DNA of 64,000 nucleotides from Paraspadella gotoi (taxonomy: Eukaryota > Chaetognatha). The DNA lies in assembly GCA_051294375.1 (NCBI GenBank), contig CM119270.1, positions 7,218,564-7,282,563 of the forward strand. The letters are read 5' to 3'. Below are positions 12,479 through 24,749 of this stretch, piece after piece. Both the position numbers and the translations under genes were made by a program. The notes below the pieces were generated by a model that was not told the DNA's origin, searched no databases, and saw nothing but the letters and a program-made list of their open reading frames with translations. Each line of letters opens with the position of its first letter. Position 1 is the first letter of the stretch.

Positions 12479-13466
12479 TTGAGTATTTTTGGGCTTTAAG
12501 CGGACTAACCTGATATTTAAAACTTATCGATCGACTGACCGACCACAATTGTCTCCTATCAAGACGCTACGTCGCTTATCTTAAAGAAAGAAAAAAAGAA
12601 GAACCCACCCACATATTATTTCGTTCCGGCTTTTTATGACCACCTGATATCATCGATATTAAAAAAATATTGACTACCGGACACTTAACAAAAATATTTG
12701 CTGATGAATCGTTTCGTTCTTAAAATGACAAATTTAAAAAAAGGACCGATAAACTGGGATAGATTAAATTACAAAGACTGGCGCCGACGTCTCCAATGGG
12801 TTTGACTTTTTAAAAATTTAATTTTGGATGTTGCAACATTTCAATTTTGAAAATCAGCTGAGGTTTTGTAATTATTGTTTATTATTAGATAATTCAAAAC
12901 GCAATAATAAATTTTTTTACAGGCAAAAATAGTTAGTCCTAAGAATATTTGTTTGTCTTATACAACGTAGACAACATAAGCTGAATGGAACACATTGTGC
13001 TTCTAAAATGAACACACGTGCTTAGTACCACCGCAACCACAATCCTGCAACCACAATTGTCTTCCTCCCTCCGCCCCCCCCCCCGCTTTCTTTCCGCCCG
13101 AACAACTTTATACTTTTGACGAAAGGATCACTCCTGTCCACAATTGGACTTCGTCACTCTCAAAACAACATTTGCCTCGATCCTTCTCTCTCCTCCGTTC
13201 CCGAGAGAGAAGAAGACGTCGCCTTGATTTACTGATTTCTACCGTTCGGCTTCCCGCTCTCTCTTCCCAATTATTTCGTCATTTTTTTTTTTTTTTAATA
13301 TAATTTTTTTTTAAATTTGTAAAGTTATATATATTTCTCCGCTGGGATGATACGATTTTATTTACGTGTTCTTCGCTTCGAGATTAAATCGTAATCAAAA
13401 ATTTTCCTTATTTGGTGAAATTTCAGCATTTAACTAACTCATTGAACTCGCAAGTCACTAATCACA

Positions 13467-13530
13467 ATGTCTGTCCTCACAATCGGATCGACTATTTTCC
13501 TTCTCTGCTTCCTCATGAGTCTGATCGGCG
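13467..13530 (+). CDS. Ly6-type gene, exon 1 (intact copy)
   Basis: The ATG opens a 64 bp exon for a 21-residue hydrophobic signal peptide (MSVLTIGSTIFLLCFLMSLI). It ends in phase 1 at CGGCG|GTGAGC. The remaining exons lie beyond the N gap, at 18424-19255. The same exon recurs at 17779-17841 with one T missing (ACTATTTCC for ACTATTTTCC), which would shift the frame. This copy is therefore the one to use when reading the protein. Confidence 0.75.
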
Positions 13531-13861
13531 GTGAGCGACCTGGTTATGAATTTGATAACTGAAATGCAATCAATGTTTTGTGAAGTAAAATTTAAAACAA
13601 AAAAACGTAAAAAAAACATTAAAACATAAAACAAAACTAAAAAAATATAAAATGAATTGCTTATTTAATTTTAGTTAAAAGAAAAGACAGCGAAGAAATT
13701 TAATTATATTTCATCCTCCTTCGGTTACATTGTTACTTTAAGTACATACAAAATAAAAAGTAAACGTGCAAATAACTTAAATAGGTCAAAAGGTTACAAA
13801 GTAGCGTAATTTATTTTCCGGAGGGAGTTTTTGAGAAAGAGAGAGAGATAATGAAGGCAGG

Positions 13862-13889
13862 GAAAGAAAAGAAAGAAAGAAAGAAAGAG

Positions 13890-13972
<83 letters not shown>

Positions 13973-13987
13973 CAGACAGAAAGAAAG
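13862..13987. repeat. (AAAG)n microsatellite
   Basis: A pure AAAG array with AGAC interruptions at its 3' end, inside the first intron of the Ly6-type gene. The counterpart at 18160-18323 is much more irregular. Confidence 0.9.
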
Positions 13988-14125
13988 AAGTTAAGGATGA
14001 GGACACTTCAACTTAACCATCTGATGACCGATAAAGTTCTGATACACTTTTTCTGATCACCAAATATTTTAACCGCCCTTCACAATTTTTAGTTGATTCC
14101 GAATCGGATGGAGTCTTCACGGTCC

Positions 14126-14150
14126 NNNNNNNNNNNNNNNNNNNNNNNNN
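14126..14150. other. Assembly gap (25 N)
   Basis: A fixed-length N run between two copies of the same 4.3 kb sequence. The true gap size is probably negative, meaning the contigs overlap. Confidence 0.98.
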
Positions 14151-14419
14151 CCTAATATTTTTTCATAGTTCAAATGATACAATTAATATAAATTAACATT
14201 AATAGACTTTTAAACTTATTTTTCATCCATTGAATGACACGGAGTCTGATCCACAGTTCAAAGCAGCTCAAGTTGAGTTATTATCTATTATAGACGAAAC
14301 ACTCGTAGAAAGGAAACCTTCTCATAGCTCATACAATAAAATTAATTTTGTTTTTCTCAAAATTAAAAGAAATATAAACACTTACAGCGACCAGATTAAA
14401 AAATAAAAACAGAAAAAAA

Positions 14420-15199
<780 letters not shown>

Positions 15200-15830
15200 T
15201 TGGAGAGACACGAAGAACCGAACCAATTGGTGGCCAAATGATGTGAGACCAACCTTTATGAGGAAACGCGGTTTAATTTTTCTGTCCTTTTGTCCTTCTG
15301 TCCTTCTGTCTTTTTTTGATAGATTACGGACGCTAGTACGGGTCAAAGCAAAGACTTAATTAAACGCAAAAAACATTAACAATCGTGAAGATGAGTTGCT
15401 TTCCATTAGTTTATTAAGCGAGACAAATTTAAAAAATTGAATTTAAGAATAAATATTATTTTCTACTTTCGGTTGTTTTTATTCTGAATTTCAACTTCAC
15501 GATTATCAAGTTAAATATGTCGGTTTGTAAAGTTGATCACTTTTTTAACATAATTTAGGGAAACGAAGGACTTAACAAAAATTAACCAAAGCAATAATTA
15601 TTAATTTTTAAAGAATGCGAATGAGTTACGTGATCCTGAATATCTTTTTGACCTTTCGCCTCATGATAGTAAGAGAGCTATGATCTTTGGGACCCTTAAT
15701 TAGTTGACCTTGAAACTCAAATTTCAACTTTCGTTAATTTTGGGTCATAGACTATTTGCATATTTTGTGTATGTCAAAGTACATCGGTTCAAAAATTTGA
15801 AAAATTTGAAAACAAGAACGGTTTTTCTTC

Positions 15831-16078
15831 CAATGTGTGGCGCCGCATGTATTTCCCTTTGATCACATGACATTACATGACATGAATAAAACACTTTTTT
15901 AGCCCTTGTATTTCTGACATGCACTGCATCGAGTCTTCCTTGTAATTTTAGGATTCCTAGAGGGAGGCGCTAGCAGTCCTTGAGGTTTTTAATGTTTAAC
16001 AAATGAGCAACCAACTATAGACAGACAGACCGAAAAGTGACTCAGAGAGTTGCTCCGCGAGTACTCGCAGCGCACTAA
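15831..16078 (+). mobile_element. Second-contig copy of the Helitron-like repeat
   Basis: Same sequence as 11551-11798, including the GCGAGTACTCGC hairpin. The end reads GCGCACTAA instead of GCGCAACTAA, one base short. It exists only because the contig overlap is duplicated. Confidence 0.5.
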
Positions 16079-16658
16079 AAACTTTTTAAAAAGAACTAAA
16101 ATAGATTTTTGGTTTTCTTTCGCGAGGTTGTTGTTTGGTCTATCTTTCTTCTAGATGGACTTTACTCTTATTTATAGTCAAAATGAAACGCTTGGCAAAT
16201 GTGAAACGATATTCTATATTTAGTGTTAGTTGTAAATTAGTTACTTGTAATTTCTGTTAAACAAATTTCTGGTACAGTTACATTCACACATTTTATATTT
16301 CAATGAGAAAGAAAGCCAATTTGAGAACTTTAGAAAAAACTAAATGTTTTTTTTTTTTCTTCTTAGGGTCGATAACCATTAATCTCCCCAATTGGCAATT
16401 TTTTATTTTTATATTTTTTTTCTCGTGATTCAATATCTTCGCTGAATTAGCGACACAATAAAATATCTTACGATAAAGCGAAGTAATGACACCCAATATG
16501 AGCAGCGACTAAATTTAGTTTATCGATTTTTGATAGGTAAAAAATATGTACCTTCAAAGATGCGTGATTCTGTTAATGTCAGTGACTGTCACTTTTTGTG
16601 GTACTGATATTGACATCCTGCTTATGTCACTGATAAACTCTGACTGTTACTGACAGAG

Positions 16659-16738
16659 TCAGAGAGAGAGAGAGACAGAGAGAAGAGAGGGTAGAAAGGG
16701 GGCGGGAGGAGAGAAGAGGGAGAGAGAGAGAGAGAGAG

Positions 16739-16799
<61 letters not shown>
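16659..16799. repeat. (GA)n microsatellite, second copy
   Basis: The counterpart of 12378-12478, about 40 bp longer in the GA tract and with several GAGGAGAGAAGAG interruptions. Confidence 0.85.
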
Positions 16800-16801
<2 letters not shown>

Positions 16802-17778
16802 TTGAGTATTTTGGGCTTTAAGCGGACTAACCTGATATTTAAACTTATCGATCGACTGACCGACCACAATTGTCTCCTATCAAGACGCTACGTCGCTTAT
16901 CTTAAAGAAAGAAAAAAAGAAGAACCCACCCACATATTATTTCGTTCCGGCTTTTATGACCCTGATATCATCGATATTAAAAAAATATTGACTACCGGAC
17001 ACTTAACAAAATATTTGCTGATGAATCGTTTCGTTCTTAAAATGACAAATTTAAAAAAAAGGACCGATAAACTGGGATAGATTAAATTACAAAGACTGGC
17101 GCCGACGTCTCCAATGGGTTTGACTTTTTAAAAATTTAATTTTGGATGTTGCAACATTTCAATTTTGAAAATCAGCTGAGGTTTTGTAATTATTGTTTAT
17201 TATTAGATAATTCAAAACGCAATAATAAATTTTTTTACAGCAAAATAGTTTGTCCTAAGAATATTTGTTTGTTTATACAACGTAGACAAAAGCTGAATGG
17301 AACACATTGTGCTTTTAAAATGAACCACGTTGCTTAACCACCGCAACCACAATCCTGCAACCACAATTGTCTTCCCTTCCCTCCGCCCCCCCCCCGCTTT
17401 CTTTCCGCCCGAACAACCTTTATACTTTTGACGAAAGGATCACTCCTGTTCCACAATTGGACTTCGTCACTCTCCAAAACAACATTTGCCTCGATCTTCT
17501 TCTCTCTCTTCCCCGAGAGAGAAGAAGACGTCGCCTTGATTTACTGATTTCTACCGTTCGGCTTCCCGCTCTCTCTTTCCCAATTATTTCGTCATTTTTT
17601 TTTTTTTTAATATAATTTTTTTTTAATTTGTAAAGTTATATATATTTCTCCGCTGGGATGATACGATTTTATTTACGTGTTCTTCGCTTCGAGATTAAAT
17701 CGTAATCAAAAATTTTCCTTATTTGGTGAAATTTCAGCATATTAACTCACTCATTGAACTCGCAAGTCACTAATCACA

Positions 17779-18248
17779 ATGTCTGTCCTCACAATCGGAT
17801 CGACTATTTCCTTCTCTGCTTCCTCATGAGTCTGATCGGCGGTGAGCGAGCTGGTTTGAAATAGATAACTGAAATGCAATAATGTAAAATTTAAAACAAA
17901 AAAACGTAAAAAAACATAAAAACAAACAAAACTAAAAATATTAAAAAATTGCTTATTTAATTTTAGTTAAATAAAAGACAGCGAAGAAATTTAATTATAT
18001 TTCATCCTCCTTCGGTTACATTGTTACTTTAAGTACATACAAAATAAAAAGTAAACGTGCAAATAACTTAAATAGGTCAAAAGGTTACAAAGTAGCGTAA
18101 TTTATTTTCCGGAGGGAGTTTTTGAGAAAGAGAAGAGAGATAATGAAGGCAGGGAAAGAAAAGAAAGAAAAGAAAGAAAGAAAGAAGAAGAAAAGAAAAA
18201 AGAAAAAAGAAGAAAGAGAAAGAAAAAAGAAAAGAAAGAAAAGAAAGA

Positions 18249-18281
<33 letters not shown>

Positions 18282-18545
18282 AGAAGAAAAAAGAAAGAAA
18301 AAAGAAAGAAAAGAAAGAAAGAAGTTAAGGATGAAGACACTTCAACTTAACCATTTGATGACCGATAAGTTCTGATATACTTTTTCTGATCACCAATATT
18401 TTAACCGCCCTTCACATTTTTAGTTGATTCCGAATCGGATGGAGTCTTCACGGTCCCATCCCGCGCATGTTTCGATTGCGAAGCCAACCAGAACGACCTC
18501 AATTTTAACGGTGACTGATATCAATTAAATCATCAATCATCAATA

Positions 18546-18576
<31 letters not shown>

Positions 18577-19255
18577 CAATAATCAATCAATCAATAAATC
18601 AATGTATCACTCAATGAATTAGAAGAAATTTGTTAACTAAATGAATGATTCAACTCATCCCGAAAAGATTGCACGGAACAGCCTTGGAGGGCGGCATCGA
18701 TAACTCTCTGCAAACCCTGGCAAGTCTTCTGCTACAAGTACAACGAAGTCGAATTCTGTGAAAGTAAGTTAAGAGGAAATGCTTTAATTTTAAGTTAAAA
18801 GGAAATGCTTTAATTTTAAGTTAAGAGAAAATGCTTTAATTTTAAGTTAAGTGGAAGTACTTTAATTTTAAGTTAAGAGGAAATGCTTTAATTTTAAGTT
18901 AAGAGAAAATGCTTTAATTTTAAGTTAAGAGGAAATGCTTTAATTTTAAGTTAATTAAAGTTAATTTTTCTACTTTACGATAAATTTTTAAACTTTTAAA
19001 TTCCATTTTCCTTATTCAACTTCTCCCCTGCAACTCTGACCAGAATTAAACTCCACTTTGGTCAAATACATCCGCCGGGGCTGCTCCGCCAACCTGCTCC
19101 ACAAACTTTGCATACCGTTCTTCATGGACTGCAGCTCCTACACTTGCTACGGCGACTACTGCAATGGCGGCGCCGTCGTCAGAACGTCAATCTTCGGCGC
19201 CGCGGCGACGGCCTTGACGGCGATGGCCTTCAAAGCGGTTCTTCCCTGGTCTTGA
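17779..19255 (+). CDS. Ly6/uPAR (three-finger) GPI-anchored protein
   Basis: Four exons: 17779-17841 (one base short; use 13467-13530), 18424-18510, 18668-18763 and 19044-19255. All junctions are phase 1. With the intact exon 1 the coding length is 459 bp, giving 152 residues. The product has a signal peptide, then 11 cysteines beginning ACFDC and ending CYGDYCN. The closing C-x(2)-D-x-C-N matches the known end of Ly6/uPAR three-finger domains. A Gly/Ala-rich hydrophobic tail (AAATALTAMAFKAVLPWS) follows at once, as expected for GPI attachment after CNGG. It probably sits on the outer cell surface. The cysteine spacing is unusually wide, and an odd count leaves one unpaired, so the domain assignment is good but not certain. 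Confidence 0.75.
18160..18323. repeat. Irregular AAAG/AAAAG tract
   Basis: The same locus as 13862-13987 in the second contig, but with many AAG and AAAAAG irregularities. It lies in the first intron of the Ly6-type gene. Confidence 0.8.
18764..18955. repeat. 26 bp minisatellite at a splice donor
   Basis: About seven copies of the unit AAGTTAAGAGGAAATGCTTT plus AATTTT, with few changes. They begin right at the GTAAGTTAAG donor of Ly6-type exon 3 and fill most of the intron's first 190 bp. Confidence 0.9.
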
Positions 19256-19696
19256 AGCCGGAAGCCGGGGTTGAACGACGCCGGAAACTGAACCGGCGTC
19301 GTTTAAAAAAGTTTTTCCTCTCGAAAAAGATCTTACCTTTGGTTAATTTCGAAACTGTTCCTCTGTTTGTTCGTTACATTGTTCCGTTGTTTGTTATTTC
19401 GATTGTAGATAACTGCGTTTGTTTGTTTGTCTATAAGTTTGCTTTGATGGTTATGTATGAATGTAGATAAATAAGTCGAAGATGGTTGTCGTCGTCTTTT
19501 ACTGTATATTTAATGATGAATTCGTCCTCATTTTGCTCTGAAATATGTATTATGGGCCACGATTCACAATGAAGTTAATGCAGGTATACCATACAATTAA
19601 ATTTTGAAATATTTAATAGACAATCATTTCATGCCATTTTCTGTTAATTCAATAACATCTGAAAACATATGTTCATTCTATACCATGTAAAATTTA

Positions 19697-19785
19697 CAGT
19701 TGTATTTAGTAGTGAATTTTTAAATGGAATAAAATAATAGTACATTATTTTATTCAATTTAAAAATTCACTACTAAAAACAACTG
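19697..19785. repeat. Imperfect inverted repeat (hairpin)
   Basis: Arms of about 41 bp at 19697-19737 and 19745-19785 are complementary with a few mismatches (CAGTTGTATTTAGTAGTGAA against the reverse complement of TTCACTACTAAAAACAACTG). The loop is about 7 bp. It resembles a MITE or a folded-back duplication and lies downstream of the Ly6-type gene. Confidence 0.75.
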
Positions 19786-19799
19786 AAAATTTTCTATGC

Positions 19800-20459
19800 A
19801 TATCTTGCCATCCAGTCTTTTTTTTAAAAACATGTCTCTCGAAAATTGTCACTAGAATTTGCCAATTAGTTACTATAACACCATAACGATTCAAAATCTA
19901 CGATATTATGGATGTTGACGAATAGACTCATTTATGCTCGTTGGTTTCAAAACAGAATTCGAAACTTGCCATTGTCTCAATGTAACTTATAAACATTTGT
20001 TTATCTACCACATCAAAAAATTTTTTTTCTGCCGTTGTTGATATCGCCTACCGTTAATAGATTGCTGCAAAATTCAAAACTAGATTTTATTCATCATTTT
20101 AATCTCACAAACCTTTAATAGGTTAAATAGTTTAAACTTTAAACAGACTATTTTTACGCCGACACCTCTCAAATATACGGATATTTTTTTTAAAAATTAA
20201 GTTCGAAGATAAAAAATCGTGAACTTTGTCTTAGTATCTCGTGACTAATAAATCTAAAAGAAACAATGCCGGTTGTTTTAAAACAGAAGTAAACGAGAGT
20301 AAAAATTTTTGAGCTAAATGAAACCACGATTACAAACAAAGATGTTGCATATCCTGTCGATCGATCGATAATCCGACTGTCCTCATAATTTGTTTTTTTA
20401 ATTCAAAAAACTAATTGTTCGATGTTCATTTGTTTTTTGATTAATAAATCGTTGCTTAG
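19800..20459. other. Intergenic, no gene seen
   Basis: AT-rich sequence between the Ly6-type gene and the 3' end of the dynein light chain gene. I see no exon or repeat of note, apart from a short GATCGATCGAT run near 20358. Confidence 0.5.
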
Positions 20460-21342
20460 CTAGGTGGCGCGAACTCCGAAGGCCACCACTAAACAAAAGA
20501 CGTTCTCCATTTCCATGTGATACGAAGAGAAGTCGTCGGTTTTCGCGTCCCAAAAAAAGCGAACGCCCGTCGTGAAACCGGGAACTTTATTGGCCTCGCC
20601 GAGGAAAACCTGGGAGAAGGGAGGGGCTTGATGGAGTGGTGATCGGGAGGTGATGGGGTAGTTTGGGAGGTTGTCGATGGTCAAAGTGATGTTCTCCCCG
20701 TTGGGTCTCAAAGAACGACGGGGTTTTTTTTAAGGGATTGAATTTAAGAAACTTGATAAAAAAACAATAAAAAAAATATTTGATAAACATTAATCATCCA
20801 AACATTTTGTCCGCACTTTTTTCCAAGCCAAGAATTTGCAATCGCACCTGGACAACGAACTTTGTCCTTGGGAAGCCCATCTCGACGATCTTGTCCCGGA
20901 TGAACTCTGAAAACGCCATCGTCCTGTTCTTCATCTCTTTAACGCTTTTGTCGAACTTTTGATTTTGTCTTTGACCCATGAAGTCCTCGACGCATTCCTT
21001 GAGAACTTGCTGGGGAAAGAAGAGAAGTTAAGGAGATGCTGGGGAAAGAAAGGCGGTTGAGGAGTTGCTTCACCTTGATGAGACCCCCGCGAAAGGTGGT
21101 CGTGTTCCCCGGGTCCTTTTGGATTCCGGAGATGGCGTTGACGCTCTCGTTAAGGCTGTCGGTCACGTTGATGTTGACGTTGGTGACGCTGAGGTTCTGA
21201 ATTTTATCACCAAACGATCAGGGAATCAATTGTTGCGTTGATACAATAAATCCCATGAGATGTAATCAGGTAGCTAACATTACCAAGTTCAAACTCTGCC
21301 TCACCCAAGATATCGACTCCTTACCAATTCTTCCGTCTCCAT
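20460..21342 (-). CDS. Tctex-type dynein light chain
   Basis: Four minus-strand exons, all phase 0: 21325-21342 (METEEL), 21074-21196, 20848-21009 and 20460-20609, for 150 residues. The junctions are clean (CTTCTCCCAG acceptor for the last exon, CCAG|GTGCGA donor before it). The first half is polar. Residues 48-101 match the Tctex/DYNLT helix region (QVLKECVEDF, then DKIVEMGFPRTKFVVQ). Residues 102-150 carry the family's beta-strand core: VFLGEANK, GVRFFWDAKTDDFSSYH and NVFCLVVAFGV. FWD-x-x-TDD plus the aromatic C-terminus is the clearest hallmark. Such proteins dimerise and link the dynein intermediate chain to cargo in the cytoplasm or cilium. I cannot say which subfamily this is. Confidence 0.85.
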
Positions 21343-21751
21343 GTCTTTTCCCGCTTCGTTTTAGAGAATAAAACTCTTTCTCCACGAAATATTCTTTTGG
21401 CTACGACAAATTTGAAAAGGAGCGACTTTTTCTAAAACGAAATTGTTTCCGCTAACGTTTTTATCTTATTTTAGTTATGAATTATCACTTCTTAAAATTT
21501 TCTTTTTTTCGTTACGTTTTTTTCCTAAAATATATTTTAATCCCTCAAAGATTTTCTTTCTAAATAAACATATCTAACGGTGTTTTATTCCGAATAACTG
21601 TGTGTCAGTCAATACCGAAGTTTCAATGTCTTCCTTTTTGTCCGTGAGCCAGTCATAAGATACAATATTATGTAAGAATGCGATATACAATGGGATATGA
21701 TGCAAGATCGAGAATCTCAAGCGCTATAACGAGAAACACTCGTAAGGATCG

Positions 21752-21783
<32 letters not shown>

Positions 21784-22493
21784 GTCTATCTATCTATCTA
21801 TCTATCTTTTTTTTTTCAACAAGAAAACGACCTTTTCATAATTCATCGGAGTTTGATTTTAAGAAAATAATTCTGTGGCGAATCCAATGATGTCTCCCGA
21901 TCCCTCGGCCGAAACGAGGAGGAGAAAAAAAAACCGGTAATGTGCAATTTATCAATACTTAACCCAAGGTTAACTCGTCCTAATCTTCTAATCTTTCATT
22001 AATAAGAAAGAAATCTTGAAATTGCGATTGTTTCGACGATTTAGTTCGAAGTCATAACATTTTGCTGTTGTACAGTTGTACAGTTCGAGCCTCGGATTAA
22101 ATAAAGGTAATATGGATTGTGGGATAAATCGATTTTCGCTTCTTTTCCAATCACCTTTCAAAACCTGAAAATTTAAATATTTCTTTCGTTTTAAAACTTT
22201 TAATTCTATAATAAAATTGACAATAGGTTGTTTCGTTTTCTAATGATTCGTTGTTATACTATTCTCACTAAGGAGCAGCGTTGTAATAGTGCGCTAGTTC
22301 GTTGCGCTTACTTATTATGTTACATTCATCTGCTCATCTAAAGATGTTTTAGCAAGTAAATACGATGTACAGTATTAAAAATAAATTAAACAACTTCACA
22401 AAATGATATAGTTATCGTAATCATCGACATATGCTATTAAAATAATAGTGAATTAATATACAAACAAACTCACTTTGGTTATTGTAATAATAG
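21343..22493. other. Shared upstream region of two divergent genes
   Basis: AT-rich DNA between the minus-strand dynein light chain start and the plus-strand XK-related start. It may hold both promoters. The only structured element is a (CTAT)n array at 21752-21806. Confidence 0.45.
21752..21806. repeat. (CTAT)n microsatellite
   Basis: About 13 CTAT units with one CTGT variant. Confidence 0.9.
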
Positions 22494-22836
22494 ATGGCAT
22501 CTCCGGTCGCCATGACAACGAAACACATCTTCTTCCTTTCCGTCGTTGCTGCTTCTTCTTTGTACGGCGTCGACGTCGCCTCCGACGCCGCTCTCGCCGT
22601 CAAACTACTTCTCGACGGCGCCGGTTTTGAAAGCGGCCTCACTTTCGGCGTCGTCGTCGTCGCTTGGGTGGCGTTGACGGCGCTGAGCTACAAGGAGGAT
22701 CGGTTGTCACTGTGGGCGGCCTGTGTGGGATACCCCATGTATTACTGGGGCGTCGCGGTCAAGGTTGTCAAACTGATAAAGTAAATTAAAAGAAAAAGAA
22801 AAAAAGAGAAAGAGAGAAAGAAAGACAAAAATAAAT

Positions 22837-22896
<60 letters not shown>

Positions 22897-23228
22897 ACGA
22901 AAGAACGAAAGAAAGAAAGAAAGAAAGAAAGAAAGAACGAAAGAACGAAAGAACGAAAGAATAGAAAGAAACAAAAAATTATGAAAAAAAAACGACAATG
23001 CAAAGACGGTCCGTTATCTTACTATCTTATCTTACTATTCTAACTATCCTCAAGGAACTCCTCTTCGACAAGGACGCTTCCTCCGCCTCCGCCGCCCTCC
23101 GCGTCGCCTCCACCCTTCGCCTCTTTCACGTCCTCCTTCAATCAGCGCCTCAATTCGCCCTTCAACTTTATTTGGCGGGAAGGAGGAACGAGATGAGCCG
23201 GCTGAGGGTGGGAGAGAGAGAGAGAGAG

Positions 23229-23304
<76 letters not shown>

Positions 23305-23450
23305 AGAGAGAGCTTAATTATTCCAATTGTATTCAAGTATTTTCTTTCTTTCTTTGGATGTACAAAGAAGAGGATAAAAGAGTAGAAAAACGATATAATA
23401 AATAAATAAATAAATAATAATAAATAAAAATAATAAATAAATAAATAAAA

Positions 23451-23489
<39 letters not shown>

Positions 23490-23561
23490 AAATAATAAAT
23501 AAATAAATAAATAAATAAATATAAATAAATAATAAATAATAAATAAATAATAAATAAATAA

Positions 23562-23593
<32 letters not shown>

Positions 23594-23606
23594 AAATAAA
23601 TAATAA

Positions 23607-23658
<52 letters not shown>

Positions 23659-24441
23659 AAATAAATAATTTTTTTAAAGATTCTCGTCATCTCTTCTTCC
23701 GGCGCCTCCGTCTCACTTGGCATCGTCCACGGCGCCACGGCGTTTCTCGGTCGCGTCGCAAAAGCGCGCCGCTTTTCGATCACGCGATTTCGTCGGACGG
23801 CGTTCGGCGCCATCTTCGTAACATGGACGTCGCTGCACTTGACGACGCTTCCGGCGCCGCTGGCCTTTTACGCGGCGTCAAAATCCCGCCCGGCGCTCTA
23901 CGGCCTCGGGGTCGTATATTCTGCAGCACACGCGGCGCTCTCGGCGACGTTGTCTTTCGCGACGCCGGTTAAAACGACGAAAAACGGCGTCGTTCGGTTT
24001 CTCCGCCTCGTCGCTTCTGTCTTTCTTCAAGCGGCGTTCATCGGCGTTTCTTTCGGCGCCGTAGTTTTGTGGTTCGGCCACGCGGCGTCGATTTTTGACG
24101 CCGAAAGCGACACCAATTCGTCGTTCGTGTGGAGAGTGGCGCCGGATGCGGTGAAAAAGTGGGCCGTTAATAGAACCGACGTAACGCCTGTATACAACGC
24201 TACGTCGCCACATTTTTGCTTGTCCCGATCAGCGGCGCCGTTGCTAGACTTTTTCGTCGTCGCCGGCGTCGTCCTATTCGTCGTTCACGTCGTCGTCGTC
24301 GTCCTCTGGCCGAGGATTCTCAGAGGAGTGTTCCCCGAAGTGGACGAGCGAGTTGAAGGAAGGCGGGAAGTAACGTCGCGGAGTGGAATGGAGCATGCCG
24401 CTGCGCCACTCCTAATCCAAGAAAACTGCGAAAGGTTTTGA
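22494..24441 (+). CDS. XK-related (XKR) multipass membrane protein
   Basis: Three exons: 22494-22780, 23006-23207 and 23680-24441. Phases agree (2 then 0), giving 416 residues, usual for XK-related proteins. Family marks: an N-terminal helix followed by YGVDVASDAALAVKLL (compare the DxxxD-type second helix of XKR), LRLFHVLLQSAPQFALQLYL at about residues 135-155 (the conserved ESAPQL-LQLY segment), and then LVISSSGASVSLGIVHG starting exon 3. Six or more further hydrophobic segments and an N-glycosylation-rich loop follow. Family members include phospholipid scramblases of the plasma membrane, some activated by caspase; activity here is inferred only. The exon 2 acceptor (GCAAAG|A) has a poor pyrimidine tract and was chosen for phase. 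AATAAA at about 24511 is a likely poly(A) signal. Confidence 0.8.
22838..22965. repeat. (AAAG)n microsatellite, XKR intron 1
   Basis: AAAG units with AACG variants fill most of the 225 bp first intron of the XK-related gene. Confidence 0.9.
23212..23312. repeat. (GA)n microsatellite, XKR intron 2
   Basis: It starts four bases after the GTGGGA donor of exon 2. Confidence 0.9.
23398..23668. repeat. (AAAT)n microsatellite, XKR intron 2
   Basis: About 270 bp of AAAT with occasional shortened AAT units. It ends just before the TTTTTTTAAAG acceptor of exon 3. Confidence 0.92.
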
Positions 24442-24665
24442 AGTCGGTCGGTCCTATGGTTGATCAATTTTTTGGTATAATTGTATTTTATCGATATCAC
24501 TATATTTATGCAATAAAACCTTACGGATAAACGGAACATTGCGTACTGTAGTTACAGGAATCTTTATTTGCAGTTTCGTTCTTTTTCCCCGTACAAAAAC
24601 AACGAAAAAAAAATTGTAACAAAATTCACTACTTATAGTAGTTACTAGTGATTCACATATCCCTT

Positions 24666-24668
<3 letters not shown>

Positions 24669-24747
<79 letters not shown>
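24669..24747. repeat. (CT)n microsatellite
   Basis: A near-pure CT run with two TTCT interruptions, next to a run of eight C. Confidence 0.9.

Positions 24748-24749
<2 letters not shown>

Larger units (their letters stand above)
9839..14125. repeat. Copy 1 of a 4.3 kb duplicated segment (end of contig)
   Basis: This segment begins CCTAATATTTTTTCATAG and ends TTCACGGTCC directly at a run of 25 N. The same sequence restarts immediately after the N run, at 14151. Copy 1 keeps intact reading frames. Matching runs from end to end, including intergenic DNA, which points to unmerged contig ends and not a biological duplication. Confidence 0.9.

Noticed and set aside
23142-23813. Long minus-strand open frame rich in Leu/Phe/Ile/Tyr
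   Set aside because: It is the antisense of the (AAAT)n and (GA)n arrays in an XK-related intron. The composition is dictated by the repeats.
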